In this document: positions 12,601 to 24,252 of the stretch, piece by piece
Layout: every line of letters starts with the position of its first letter
How positions within the stretch are numbered: position 1 is the stretch's first letter
Assembly (NCBI RefSeq): GCF_040115645.1
Contig: NC_089541.1
Span: 5,952,001 to 6,016,000 of the forward strand
Direction of reading: 5' to 3'
DNA length: 64,000 nt
Source of the DNA: Euwallacea fornicatus
Taxonomy: Eukaryota; Arthropoda; Insecta; Coleoptera; Curculionidae
Notes under the pieces: generated by a model
What the model was told of the DNA's origin: nothing
Database searches by the model: none
What the model saw: the letters and a program-made list of their open reading frames with translations, nothing else
Program-made: the position numbers and the translations under genes

Positions 12601-15600
12601 AGGAATCCATACAATTCCAGTGCGAGATATGGGCCGTAAGATATGGGGAAGATAAGCGGTGCTTTGAGAGCGCAGTACCGCCCGCTAAGAATGGTTCAAA
12701 GTCGGTTCGGATCAGGCGTTTTGATCAAAAACCGGTAAAGCATGGAAACGTGATATCAGTGCAGAGTTTGAGATGAACGGCCTTGTTTTTGTTCTATTCC
12801 GAGATGAATTTACAGAGTATACATGGCTCTATGGAAGTCACGCCCTTAGAGCTACCACAGAGCTTTTGTTTTCTTTCGAAGCATTATCTGTAAATATCTC
12901 TCTTGTTCGGAGGCACATGAAATATTAATAGTAATTGCAAATGAGCCCCCATTAGAATCTTAGACGAGGCACTCAGTTAAGGTTCTGACGTTTGCTTAGA
13001 GAAAACGATGATATACTCAATAGTGGTTCGGTGTAAAGCTTATTAAAAACGGAACACGAGACAAGACAAAGATATATTACTCGACCATTTCTTGTTCAAT
13101 TAAGAAATAAGTGCTTCCATATCCTGCGAAAATCGAGAACCGGTCGCTAGAAGATGGATAAATGTTGTTTGCTGACACGAAATGCAGTAGGTATGCTGTA
13201 AGAGGTTAGTTTGGGTTAATATCGCTGGATTTTTAGACCAAGAAAGAAGGTTTCAGAGCAAACCAGTAAGTGGAAAGGACGAGCCATTGAAGCCATGTCG
13301 GTTTAAAAAATGTTCTCGCGTTGAATGAGCTGGAAAAAGAAACAATTTAAGAACATATTGCATACCGATAGACGACAGTATAAAATCTTTACAACATGAT
13401 TAAAAAATTGTAATACACTGGTGTAAAATAAATGCATAGGGAAGGGCAAAATTGTCACAAAAACCATTAGGTAAATGAAGAACCGAGGCAAAATCCAGAG
13501 TTAAAAACGCTGACAGAAAACTATAAACCCAAACGCTGAAAACTAAAAATAACGAAAAATTTGGGTGAAAATTAATGAGTAAAATTGGCACTTAAAAAAT
13601 GTTATTGAAATTGATCCGATAAGGGTTATAAAGTTTAATAAAACAAAACTTACAGGAACAATGCTGATCAAACATGAAAAAGATGAAGCCGAAATAGGAG
13701 CAATAAAGTGGAAATAAGGGGACAATTGAAGTGTTCAGGACTAAATTACGAAAAACGTGCCAGAAAGTTTATCTAGGAGAAAATGCCCAATACAACTGAA
13801 GATAACATATTGTGACACTTATATCTGGTGTCATCTCCACTAAAGAAAGACTTTACCATATCTCAAAAACTCCCTACGCCTCTGTTTTATATGATGTACC
13901 TCGTCCGCTCCATCGGCGCCTCCACTCGGTCTAGATCTTCATTAATATCTCTTTGATTACGTCGGCCTTCCTTTTATTTCCCTTCCTATTAAAATCATTC
14001 CGAGTGACTTACCTGAATCTCGAATTCAGACCTCGGGCGACAATTATTTCAACAGGATGTTTTTCTTAGAAGACCTGGAGGAAATCGCCACCATAAATTC
14101 CTGCCTAGATTGCGAGCCAAAGAGTCGTTTAATCAGTGATGAATTTTTGAAGTAACACAATTTTAAGCCGCATTAAATTTGATTCATAAGAGCCTGAAAA
14201 AGCTGTTGAATGGACGGCTGTTAAATGCCCCGTTAATGTAACAAAAGGGACCAAAAATTTATGGGCTCGCTTTGTGGTTTATGGCTTTGTGGTGAGATAA
14301 ATTGGTGATAGTTGAAGTGAATCGGATGTTGATTTTGGAACACAATCGGAGGTTTGATTAAGATCGGTTCAGAGATTTAGTGAAATTTGTGATGATTAGG
14401 ATTATTGATCTAGAATTTCGGTAACGTTATTTCTAATTATTAGCAACATAACAGTAAAAAACAATTTTACGCGTTACACCATCATCAGCTGATGATAAGC
14501 CTTCCATTTGCTTTCCGCTTGGAAGCCATTCATTAAAAGTTCTCTTCAATGGTGTTCAAACCGCCAAAAGGCCCAGTTAATTGTTACTTTAGTAAAACCA
14601 AAGATCCATTAAGAAGTTCGTTATATTAACTATGGTGTAAGCGCAGAACCATGTATGGGTCCTCTCGATAATGGGCAGGCACTCGTCTAGTAAGTGTGAA
14701 TAATGGTTTCTTATGAGAGTGAATTTAAATTAGAAATTTGTGCATTAATAAATTGATAAATTCTCAATTAATAAGAGTTTTTTGTTTTTTTTTTTAATTA
14801 TTAGTCATTTTTAACGCCTCCGCTAGGCTTAAGACGAAAAGTCCCAATAAGGCTTAAGAGGATTACTATATCGATTCCATAATACGCTAACTAAACATGT
14901 TTTAAGTGAGTAATAAATGTAGGACTTTGCATTCATACATATAGATAGCTATGGAAATGTAGCAAATCTCTTAAGTGGCACAATAGAAATCGTCTCTTAT
15001 AAGAAAATCGGGGTTTCAGGCAATTTATTGCACACAATAACCGCAATTAATACAGGAACAGAATCACGGTAATTGTAACATGCAGGTAATAATATACGTC
15101 AATATCGTAATCAATAATAAACGACACAAGCAATTTTGCTGTATAATATCGAACATAATGCTCTAATAAATTGGTAGCTCCTGGCATTGATCTCGGCCAC
15201 TTGCATCAAGTCCGGCATCTAAATTATTTATTAATAAAGCCGGGAAATAATGAGGATTAAAACCTCTTGAGATAACTGTATCTTAGGAAATTGCCATTAG
15301 TGTGGCTTTGATTTTTGCCGTTGACGGATACATGTTCCAATTTACTTTTCAAGTTTTATTATCAACATCTTACCTAGAGTAAAACCATCGAGGTACAAGG
15401 TGCAATAGAATTTTCAGTAACTGCCAAGATAATTAAATAAAGAATCTGGGGACGCTTCAAACAATGAAGAAAACTTCAATGAAGAAGGATGTGATATTGA
15501 ATCTCTGGCAGTTTAAGGGAAACAAGGCATTATCAGATCTTCAGATACTCAAAATTGTCAAGACAATGAAGTGACGGAACAAAGTTAATTCAAATGTTTA

Positions 15601-15613
15601 ACAATTAATGAAA
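6643..15613. other. Non-coding DNA with solo transposon-end motifs
   Basis: No supportable gene in about 9 kb. A short 9-bp palindrome with a one-base spacer lies at 6736-6754. Strings of the TACAGGGTGAT type, which resemble the outer ends of Tc1/mariner-type elements in this window, occur near 9073 and 9343 in the same orientation. ORFs such as 7729-7935 and 12002-12325 show no domain and no plausible splice context. Confidence 0.5.
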
Positions 15614-16798
15614 ACAGGGTGTTTGGAAAAGTTGGTACAAAATATAAGGAGGTGTAAATTGACCCAAAAATAGTCAAAAAAAGGTTCTACAAACGTTAGT
15701 CCCACAGAGCACCGTTACTGAGATACATACATATGTAGCTCCAAAAAGGTCTTATCATTTGAATATTTTTTAAATAACTTTTTTTCTGATTAAGATAATG
15801 GAATGACTATTATAGGTAATAATCATATCAAAAGGGTCTTTAATCATAATAAATTTCATCCAAATCGATTATAAATAGGTAGTTTTCTAACTGTCCTTAA
15901 AAGAAATTTCTCGAATATTTTTTATTCATTTGAATTATCTAGCAAATTACATAATTTTTTAATTAATTTTCGAAGAAAAAATGTATCAAATTTTTTCCGA
16001 AGTCTGCATGGTTAAGACAGAAATAATTTTTTTTTAAATAATGTATGAATCAGCACAGCAACTATTTAAAATATTTTCACACAGCAGGCATCTTTCATGG
16101 TGTTAGTTTCATTGCAGTGATTGTCCCTTTCTCTAATGGAAGTATTCTGCACGCTCAAACATACCCACCGACGTACGTACAAAGTTGTTATATAATACAA
16201 GAAAGCAAAAAAGTAAAGAAAATAATTTTTTATATTGAGTTTTAGACTACAACTTTGTACTATAAAATGCATAAAAAACATGTAAGTGACAATCACTATA
16301 ATGAAACTGTCATCGTTAAAAAATGCCTAATATGTGAAAATGTTAAAAAATGCTGTTCTGAGCCATACATTACTTAAAAAATAATTCTTTCTAACTACGC
16401 AGAAATATAAAAAAAATAGTAGAGAATTTTTTCTTCAAAATAGTCTTAATTATTTAAAAAAACGATAGTATTTATTTAATAATTACAAAAGATTAAAAAA
16501 ATTCGAAAATTTTGTATTAGTCTCCTAACTATCCTTATTTATGGATTTTGATTAAACTGATGATAATTAAAGACCCTTATGGTATGATTATTACTTACAA
16601 ATTTCTTTCCAATAACTTAATCGGAAAGTAAAATATTTTTAAAAATATCCGAATAAAAGGGTCGTTTCGCCTCATCTTTTAGGAGGTCATATCTAGTAAC
16701 TGTGCTCCGTCAGATCAAAGTTTATGGGGACTTTTTTACTATTTTTGCCTCTACTTTCAACTCTTTAAATTTTGTACCAACTTTTCCAAAAACCCTGT
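15614..16798. mobile_element. Foldback element, almost fully palindromic, 1.19 kb
   Basis: The segment opens with ACAGGGTGTTTGGAAAAG and closes with the complement, CTTTTCCAAAAACCCTGT. The two halves are inverted, diverged copies of each other over nearly the whole length: arms of about 575 bp (15614-16188) and 550 bp (16249-16798) around a loop of about 60 bp. Matching landmarks are GTTGGTACAAAAT at the outside, AGGGTCTTTAAT, AATGTATG..CAGCACAGCA and the inner GTACAAAGTTGT against ACAACTTTGTAC. No transposase is encoded; the ORFs on opposite strands near 16.05-16.30 kb mirror each other because of the symmetry. It is best read as a non-autonomous foldback or MITE-like transposon, moved by an enzyme from elsewhere. 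Confidence 0.85.
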
Positions 16799-17400
16799 AT
16801 GTCTCCTGGAGAGAAGAACCACACAATAATTGCAGACGATCCAAATTGCCGAGAAAACTATCCACAAAAACACAAATTATTTCATATCTTCTTCACATTA
16901 TAAACCATTTAAATACTACTGATTTTAATCAAATAAGAAAATTTCAATAAACAAATTTTAATTTGTTAAAGTGCTCCTATGCATCTCAATGTTTTTTTTC
17001 TTCCTGGCATCCATTTCTTAACCTAAACCAAGTTTTCAAATTTTGTTATCAGTACTTAAAAAGAACACTTAATGATGTCAAAACTTAACGCCCATTAACC
17101 ACATTTTAACACGACTAAACGACCATAAATCTAAACACCATAATTTCGTCACGGTAAGTTAAGCCTTACCCCATGAGTAAATGCTTGTGTCCAGCATAGC
17201 GTAACACCCTATATATCACTCAAGATTCAATCTGTTGACACTTTCAATTAGACTAGTTTTCCATCAACGCATTCATTAGTAATGATTGAGAAACCATTGT
17301 TTAACTCTGGTTTATAGGAAAAACTTTGAGCTCCCCTGTATAGGATTCAAGTCCCAAAACGTTCCAGTAGCAAGACATTGACCAATAAGTATACGAAGTC
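16799..17400. other. Non-coding AT-rich DNA
   Basis: No gene or repeat recognised between the foldback element and the GC-richer island that follows. Confidence 0.5.
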
Positions 17401-17560
17401 GCACGGCCCATCACCGATTCACCATTGTCCCATCAATGCGCGACTCGTGGCGGTACCTTTGATCACATGGGAATCGGCCCATTATTGGGCCCAGACAATG
17501 GGCGCACTCTGCCCAATAAATCAGCCCGGTTGGGAATAGTGATGGGCCGCGATCTGAGCC
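17401..17560. promoter_or_regulatory. GC-richer island with inverted repeats and CCAAT-like boxes
   Basis: A short island that is clearly richer in G and C than its surroundings. The perfect 11-mer CGGCCCATCAC at 17404-17414 returns inverted at 17539-17549. Between them lie several CCCAAT/ATTGGG-like strings, including CCCATTATTGGGCCC and CAATGGGC followed by GCCCAATAAA. Such clustering could mark a cis-regulatory element, but no transcript or gene start is visible next to it. The regulatory reading is inference. Confidence 0.3.
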
Positions 17561-18480
17561 TTACTGAATAATGGATCGATTATTTTTCGGCGTAGTAGAG
17601 ATACAGGATGTTTGGCAAAAAAATCACACCTGATGCATCCATGTTGAAGGGAGAGATCTTCAACCAAGAATCAATTGCCTTCCGGCATCAATAATAATTC
17701 CTGATATGTATGTTGACAAGTGGTAATAATCCGATATTTTTAGTTGGTACTTACAAGATGACCTGCTGTTACAGCTTCCTGAGCTTTTAAAAGATGGAGG
17801 CATGCTGCTGTGATAAATAGGCTTTGCTATAATCAGCACATAAAGTATTAGGCTATAGTGTATTTCATTCCGCTTTCAACAATTACTTTAAAAATCTCAG
17901 TCATGATTTTGATGATCGAATTAGATTATAAACGAATTATTTTATTTTCGAGCGAAGAATAAATGAATGACGCCGACTCATTGGACTCAGAACAAAGATC
18001 AGAAATAACATCACCAAACCTTTGTAATAAAGAACGATTTGAGCAATAGTTTTCAGTTCAAAGATGAGTCGACTCCATCTTAGTGAATTATGTGCAGATG
18101 AGTTTTTAATGATTCGCTCACTAAAGTCCTTTTTTAAATGATCACCTATTAAGCGAAAATTTCAATAAAACTAACATACTGTTGAAGACTTAAATCTGTT
18201 CTATTTACTGGTAAAACTGGAAGTATTTACTATATTTTCGAACAGAATTGAGAGACATTGAATTGTTCTGGACACCCTAGACTCTTGAAATAGCAAAGAA
18301 GAATTTACAGAAGACGTCAGTAAGAAGTTATAAGGAATGAAACCTTCAAATTTTTGCTGCAAAATGTTTATTAGAGAAAAATTTGGAAGAAATGTATAGC
18401 AGAATTTTCAGGTATAGCACATATACTAGAAGATTTAGTGAAGAAACACAAGTTACTGAAAAGTTTAACACATACATACA
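17561..18480. other. Non-coding AT-rich DNA
   Basis: No gene recognised. The string ACAGGATGTTTGGCAAAAA near 17604 resembles a transposon end but has no visible partner. Confidence 0.45.
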
Positions 18481-19054
18481 TAGGGAACCAAAGTTTCGCA
18501 GATATGCATTAAAAATTGAAGGAAATATTTTTCACAAAAATGCTGGAACACGTTAAATATTGTTAAATGTTGTGAATTTTTTGACGTAACAGGCTAGTAT
18601 ACAGGGCTACCCATGTAGTAGATAAATATACTGTTTAATTTTTTGCTATATGGGAACTCATGTATTATATTACGTGTTTGAGTTCTTTGGGAAATTCTTG
18701 ACATATTTCATGTAAAATTTTCATATCTAAATTCTACAGTTATTGAAAAATTTACGCAATATGGCTATTAGAGTGCCCGGGCAGCTCGCCTGACCTCACC
18801 CCTATAGACTTTTTTTTATGGAATTATGTGTGACATAAAGTGTATTTAAATCAATTGAACAATACAGAATATAAAAGAAAATAAAATCACTGAAAAAGCT
18901 GTTTAAATGTACAATATAATAAATACCTCCTCAAATGATAGAAAAGATCTTGAAGAGCACAACTAAAAACATTGTTTGACACGTTCCAGCATTTTCATGG
19001 AAAATATTTCCTTAAATTTTTAATGAATTTATGCGGGACTTTTGGTCCTCTACG
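18481..19054 (+). mobile_element. Short inverted-repeat element carrying a transposase C-terminus
   Basis: Inverted arms of about 73-76 bp border this 574-bp unit: 18481-18553 and 18979-19054, matching over AAGGAAATATTTTxxxxxxAAATGCTGGAAC and its complement. Between them the plus strand encodes a decayed transposase C-terminus: SSPDLTPIDFFLWNYV is read from 18783, followed after a stop by HKVYLNQLNNTEY. The box SPDLTPxDFFLW is the third catalytic region of Tc1/mariner-superfamily enzymes with a terminal Asp. The rest of the enzyme is missing, so this is a deletion derivative. A related unit with the same left arm and the same downstream sequence lies at 63.4 kb. Confidence 0.75.
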
Positions 19055-21583
19055 TAGAAACGACTTTCAGGATTTCAGTATAATTTTGCCAGTAAATGCA
19101 GATGCAAAGCCTTACGACATATCCGGTGATCTGTTGAATCTCTGGATGATCCGAAGATTATTGAAGAGGCATTATCTTCATAAGACAGTGCCTTGATCTT
19201 GAATACTACATTTTAAACGTTCATATAAATGTTGATGGTAATCATATCGCTAACTTCCTGGTAGGCAACTGAAGATATTGAAGTGCCTATGACTGAGAAA
19301 TATTCCTTAAATTTATATTCAGTTTAGGTACAGGAAGTTGTTTCGCCTAAATATTCATTAGTTTCTAACATCTAAAATTACTTTTAATCTTGAATGGAAA
19401 CTACAGGCACTGTAATGATCACCCATTCGTGTTGGTCATCACATTGCAACGCTGAAAAATTTGCTTATATGACCCTACGTTAAGATATATCAACCTTGGT
19501 ATATGGAAACTGCTACAAGCCGAGTTCTCTTCAGCAGATCCATTTAATTGAGTTCTGTTTGACCCACTCAGTATTTTCCCACGACCATACCATATCATAA
19601 CTAACCAATTTCATCGCAACTGTTGCACATCATCAGTTTCAATTCCGTTTTTGCGTATCATCCCAATAAACGACGATTTGAATCGAAACCCGAGTAGTAC
19701 CAGTTTTTTGTCTTCAGCCTTAAAACAAACACTCTGTCAAATCGAAAAACTGAAACATCGGCAAAAACTACCTCCCAGAATACGATTTCGATTGTTCATT
19801 CTGACTTTTTCCTTTTGACATCATGTGGAATTAAGAGCAAGGAAATTGGATAGAAGAACCGATTTTGTGTCGAAGAGAGTTTGATCAGGGCTGGAGTCAA
19901 TTCATTTGTCATTTTACACGGCAGAGCATCGAAGATTTAATTCCGAAATAAATTCGGTCCTGAACTGCATCCCACGTTTCCACCGCAAAACATCAGATTC
20001 GATTCGGTTTTTGGATATAAATTGAGAAAAATACAGCGATCTGTGCCATTTTACGTCGTAGTAGATCACTGTTCCCAATTAGATTTGGAAAAAGTTTTGC
20101 CATGACTAAGTTCCAATGATTGATTGCTCCAAGATTTAATTAAAGCCCCAAAAGAGAGCATCTACATATTACTCGATTGAATCGAGAGAGTACGGCAGCA
20201 AGTACAGAAAGTCCACTTTGAAAAATAACCACGAACGCTGTCATCGCTGGTAATTGATTAACCCATTTGAGATACGCTGGATTTAATGTCTTTTCATGCA
20301 GTGAATCAACCGATATGGGTATCTTAATCTGCAGCAAGAAGCAAGAGGAGAAGCGTTTAAAAATGACAGCTTGATTGCAGTTTAATTGAAGTTATATGTC
20401 TATGTTGTGCACAGGCATCTGCTACTGACTTCTAGATAAGAGTGGTTTGACTGATGTGCTCCAAAGAGCCTTGATGATCTTCAAAAACTCCCCAATCCAA
20501 CGGCCGAATAAGGCGTCCATAATGCGAAAACCTATTTGCAATCTCCTTTTTTAACGCTTTCAATTTATAACCGGCCAGGTTTTTAATATTTTAATAATAA
20601 TCGCATGCAGCAGCCGCGCCATATCTCTTCATATCTCTTGAGAAGATACATTCTTGTAGTCTGTATATTACTCGACCCTCCAGTGGCGGAGCCACGACTC
20701 AGGCAAAATGATCGTGTGAAACCCGCAGATAATCTAAATTTGTACATAAATAATTTTTTTTTGTAGTTAGATGAATAATCCTTATGGAAGCTTTTATAAA
20801 GCTTGACATCCATATAGGCAAAGATGGGAGGCTGCCTGCAGGGATGTAATGAACCGCCACTGTTGAAAGTTCTCCGAGCACCTTGTTGCACTTTTATAAC
20901 AAATAATTTGCTTAATCGATTTGCTACTGAATAATGCATCTGCGAAATGGGCCCCTATCTGCACGCAGATCGCCCTAAAAGAAAAAATTCGAAAATCCCG
21001 ACAAGCAGAAATAATGATATAGTAGATCAGGCAATATCGTTATTATTACCCAGTAGCTTATTTCGGTTTCGTATATAATTACGATCGGGAATCTGTCGTG
21101 CTTTCGAGGTATCTGATAGTTAGGTTCGCATCTAATCGTGGATTGATCGAGTGGTTCTATCAAACGAGGTTCTGGCTTTCCGTCATAGATTACAGGTTTT
21201 ATTAACGGCTGAGGAGAGAGATGCCTTGATAAGAGTACCCTCTTATTCACAGCTTCCATCATGAATGAAACAGCGTAATGCAGTACGAAGCCTCTGAAAT
21301 TATGGCTTCTAACTAAGAGTAACCTGAATGAAATTTCAGAGTAACTTTAACTAACCGGGACTACTTTTTGGCAAGTTGAAACAATCCAAGCAACCCGCCT
21401 TCGACGTAATGAAACTTTCAGTAAATTTTCTTATAATCTTTCAGTACCATCAACACTAAATCAAAAGGACTGAAAGCAAAACCGTAAATCTATACTCAGC
21501 TTCATGTGAAATAAACCACTCAGTAATAATAATAATTAAGTCTTAAAATATAATAATAACATAATACACCATAATAGAGTAGT
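19055..21583. other. Non-coding DNA
   Basis: No supportable gene. ORFs such as the minus-strand ones at 20140-20337, 20583-20939 and 20975-21262 have no recognisable domain. TAA/TAAT runs occur near 21520-21570, just before the Tc1 element. Confidence 0.45.
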
Positions 21584-22466
21584 AAATGATCAGAGTTTCA
21601 GAAAAAATAAGAGCGCCAATGGTTTTTTCCCACCTATTTTCTCAATTTTTTATTCAATTATTAATAAATAAAACGGTATTTACATGGAAGTATCAGTTCA
21701 TTTTGTTGCTGAACTGTTAACGAGACATCTTAAAATGTCTCCATTGACACAACGTCGAAATTTCTCCCACATCTTGGGTTTTGATGGAGAGCGCGTCATC
21801 GATATGAACGAGGGCGGATTTTCTCATCGTGAAATTATCCGAAGAATGAATTGGAGCCTCACAACGATTCCGACGATATGGTTTTCGTGACCTGAAAAAA
21901 GGACTCTGTGACATCGTCCAGCCGGACGTAGATTTGAACAAGGTTCCACTAACCTCACAACACCCAGCTTCAAAATTGGTCTGGTGCTTTATGTTTTGGT
22001 CGAAGATCCTCCTGTGTTCTTCCATGCGTCTTAAACGCACATCGGTACGTTAACAATGCTCTTAGGCCGGCATTAACACCCTTCCTGTAAACTTTACCAA
22101 ATGGCGTTCTCCAAAATGATAATGCACGGCCCTATATTGCGAACATTACTTTAAGGTACCTGGAATAAGCACAATTGGAAATGCTGCCCTGGCCTGCACG
22201 ATCACCAGACCTATCATTTAGCGAACATCTTTGGGACATGATGAGTCGCCGTCTTCGAAATTTATCGAGCCTTCTGAACAATTTGGATGCTCTACGATTC
22301 CACCTTGAGGTTGCGTGGAATAAAAGCCCTCATGAGGACATTGATTATTTATTGCAAAGTATGCCACGAAGAATATATGCTTGCATTGCTGTAGGAGTCG
22401 ATGTCAATCATTATTAACTTTTGAATTAAGATGTTGTCGTTTGTTTACTGAAACTCTGATCATTTG
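21584..22466 (+). mobile_element. Tc1-like element, internally deleted, with terminal inverted repeats
   Basis: The ends AAATGATCAGAGTTTCAG (21584-21601) and CTGAAACTCTGATCATTT (22450-22466) are perfect complements over about 17-18 bases. Inside, the plus strand first encodes an HTH-like N-terminus (ERVIDMNEGGFSHREIIRRM, from 21684) and then the C-terminus, with NDNARPYIANITLRYLE, a stop, and WPARSPDLSFSEHLWDMMSRRL ending at 22417. The second Asp and the final Glu are 34 codons apart (DD34E, Tc1 type). The region that should hold the first catalytic Asp is missing, which explains why the element is about 0.88 kb and not 1.2-1.6 kb. It is non-autonomous and decayed, with frameshifts. Confidence 0.88.
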
Positions 22467-23356
22467 ATGCTGTAATATGAAGCCTTTTTTGCCAAAATCA
22501 CAAGACTCAAGTATTATTATTATTCCTGCCTGGTGCATTTCATATGAAAGTGAGTGCATAAATAACTCTTATTCTTTTAAGTTTACATAACGCTAAATTA
22601 TCTACAGTAACGTTTAAAGTAATAATTGTTAATGCAAAATTAAGCATGATTTTGCATATGGCCCAAAAGGGGGGCGTGAAGGAAAAAGCGGTTAGATACA
22701 AGTTATCCCTGAATTATTGAGGCAAATGCATGGTTACTGAGGAATTAGTCAATAGAATCTCTAGAGTCAAAGAAATTAGCACAAGATTCTTTGCATGTTT
22801 CGGAATTATTATTAGGGCCGAAAGGAGACAAGGGAATCGACTTCAAGATGAGGCATAATCTTTAGTCGACAACCAGAAAGCTGGTTTTAAAATCCATTCT
22901 TTGACTTCGAAACCCATATCTTTATGACATCCGCAGAATTCAATACATTCCGTCTTAACCCCTTGATCGTCTAGTAAACTAAATCAACCATCCTACGGAT
23001 TCCTGTAGCAATGGCAGCAGCAGCAGGCAAATAAGGCCCTGCTGGCGGCTCCCATTGTGGCGGCATTTCTCTTTTGATCGTACCGCGACCGCGCTTATCT
23101 TCAATTGCTACTGTTTATCCACAAAGCACCGCTCTTTAGCATTTTTGCGTATTCCTCCGGTTTTTCTTGCCCACTAGTCTCCACCTTTTACTTTTTGGAC
23201 AGTACGATTTACAACCTTAAAGACCTCCACGGATTATTAGTGTTACAACTATTCACACCAATTAGAGGGAATTTCTGGAGGATCCTTATAAAACTGAGAA
23301 CAAAAATGATCTTTTTGAACTTCACCCCTTAAACACAACTTTTCTTTCCTTTTCAG
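22467..23356. other. Upstream intron or flank of the PRDM gene
   Basis: Contains no recognised coding exon. It should be intronic, because the exon that follows begins inside the PR domain and needs an upstream exon. The polypyrimidine tract and acceptor TTTCTTTCCTTTTCAG occupy 23341-23356. A (GCA)n-like run lies at about 23011-23025. Confidence 0.6.
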
Positions 23357-23639
23357 ATTCGACATCGCTTTGGTTGCTACGACGAAATTTCTTCTAGTAA
23401 CGGCCGCAAGGTCCGGCATTGTAATTGGGTACGTTTCGTTCGAGTGGCCTCTGCATTCAACCCTTCGGTGAACTTTGTTGCTACGAAAGTTCGAGGAGAG
23501 CCTGTGTATGAAGCTGTGAAGCCCATTGCGCCCGATACGGAGCTGTTGGTCTATTATTTGCCTGAAAGACCTGAAGAGTTATTCTTTGTCAGGATGAGGG
23601 CCAGTCTATACAGGCAAACGATGGATTCTATTTTGGAAG
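23357..23639 (+). CDS. PRDM-class zinc-finger protein, exon: C-terminal half of PR/SET domain
   Basis: This exon starts right after the acceptor TTTCCTTTTCAG and ends before GTATGG, leaving one base of a split codon. It reads IRHRFGCYDEISS, then CNWVRFVRVASAF, VYEAVKPIAPDTELLVYYLP and FVRMRASLYRQTMDSILE. The NWxRFVR box and the ELLVYY box are the hallmarks of the C-terminal half of PR/SET domains in PRDM proteins, which are nuclear transcription factors or chromatin regulators. The PR domain's first half must lie on an exon upstream that I did not find. The tail FFVRMRASLYRQTMDSILE is not typical of the vertebrate PRDM proteins I know well, so I give no ortholog. There are no stops or frameshifts, and codon use is clearly coding. 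Confidence 0.88.
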
Positions 23640-24003
23640 GTATGGAAATGTATTTTAAAACATGCTACAAGTCTGCACAAATGTTATTAAATTATACTCA
23701 CGTGGTCTGTTGCGTGCGTCTCTTTGCAATATGGGAAACAATTTACATTGTTCCGTAAGTGGAATAACTACAATACCAGAACTTAGAGCTATTATCGAAT
23801 ATCCTTCATTTAGTACTCTTCATACCAGTAACTGCTGATGGAAGTATTATAATTACTGAAACCGACGTTGAGAACATCTGCCTCTCTAGACGTATACGTG
23901 ACTTGTAGCAACATCTTTAATTGATTCTTTATCTCTGAGACTGATGGGTGACCTTCATCCATCTTGCGCAATCAAAATAATTGATGGCAGATTTCTATTT
24001 CAG
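23640..24003 (+). other. Intron of the PRDM gene (364 bp)
   Basis: It starts GTATGG and ends TTTCTATTTCAG, and interrupts a GAC codon after its first base. It contains nothing else recognisable. The upstream reading frame stays open for about 40 codons into the intron before a stop. Confidence 0.85.
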
Positions 24004-24252
24004 ACTCACCTCTTGATCTCTCAATGTCCCTCCTGTCGAGGGCCTTATCAGGCTCCCCTCCTTCTGAGCAAGATGAAAGAAAATCAGTCTCAGGAGATTC
24101 TTCTGCAGCTTCCTCCCAAGGAGACCTTCCCGAAACCACCGTGCCAACCCCAAGGGCTCGCCCACGGGAACGAACCTTACTCCCTTGCGGAGTGTGTAGT
24201 AAAGCCTTTGATAGGCCCTCGTTGCTGAAGAGGCATATGAGGACTCATACAG
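24004..24252 (+). CDS. PRDM-class protein, exon: PLDLS corepressor motif, linker, zinc finger 1
   Basis: Joined to the previous exon, the frame reads ILE-DSPLDLSMSLLSRALSG. PLDLS (24009-24023) is the PxDLS motif that docks the corepressor CtBP in many repressors, including several PRDM proteins. A Ser-, Glu- and Pro-rich linker of about 50 residues follows. The first C2H2 finger is CGVCSKAFDRPSLLKRHMRTH, with correct CxxC-x12-HxxxH spacing, followed by the canonical TG(EKP) linker split by the next intron (phase 1). The exon is 249 bp without stops. The CtBP link is inferred from the motif only. Confidence 0.92.

Noticed and set aside
16045..16296. Two opposing ORFs of 66 and 76 codons
   Set aside because: They are mirror products of the inverted-repeat symmetry and show no domain.
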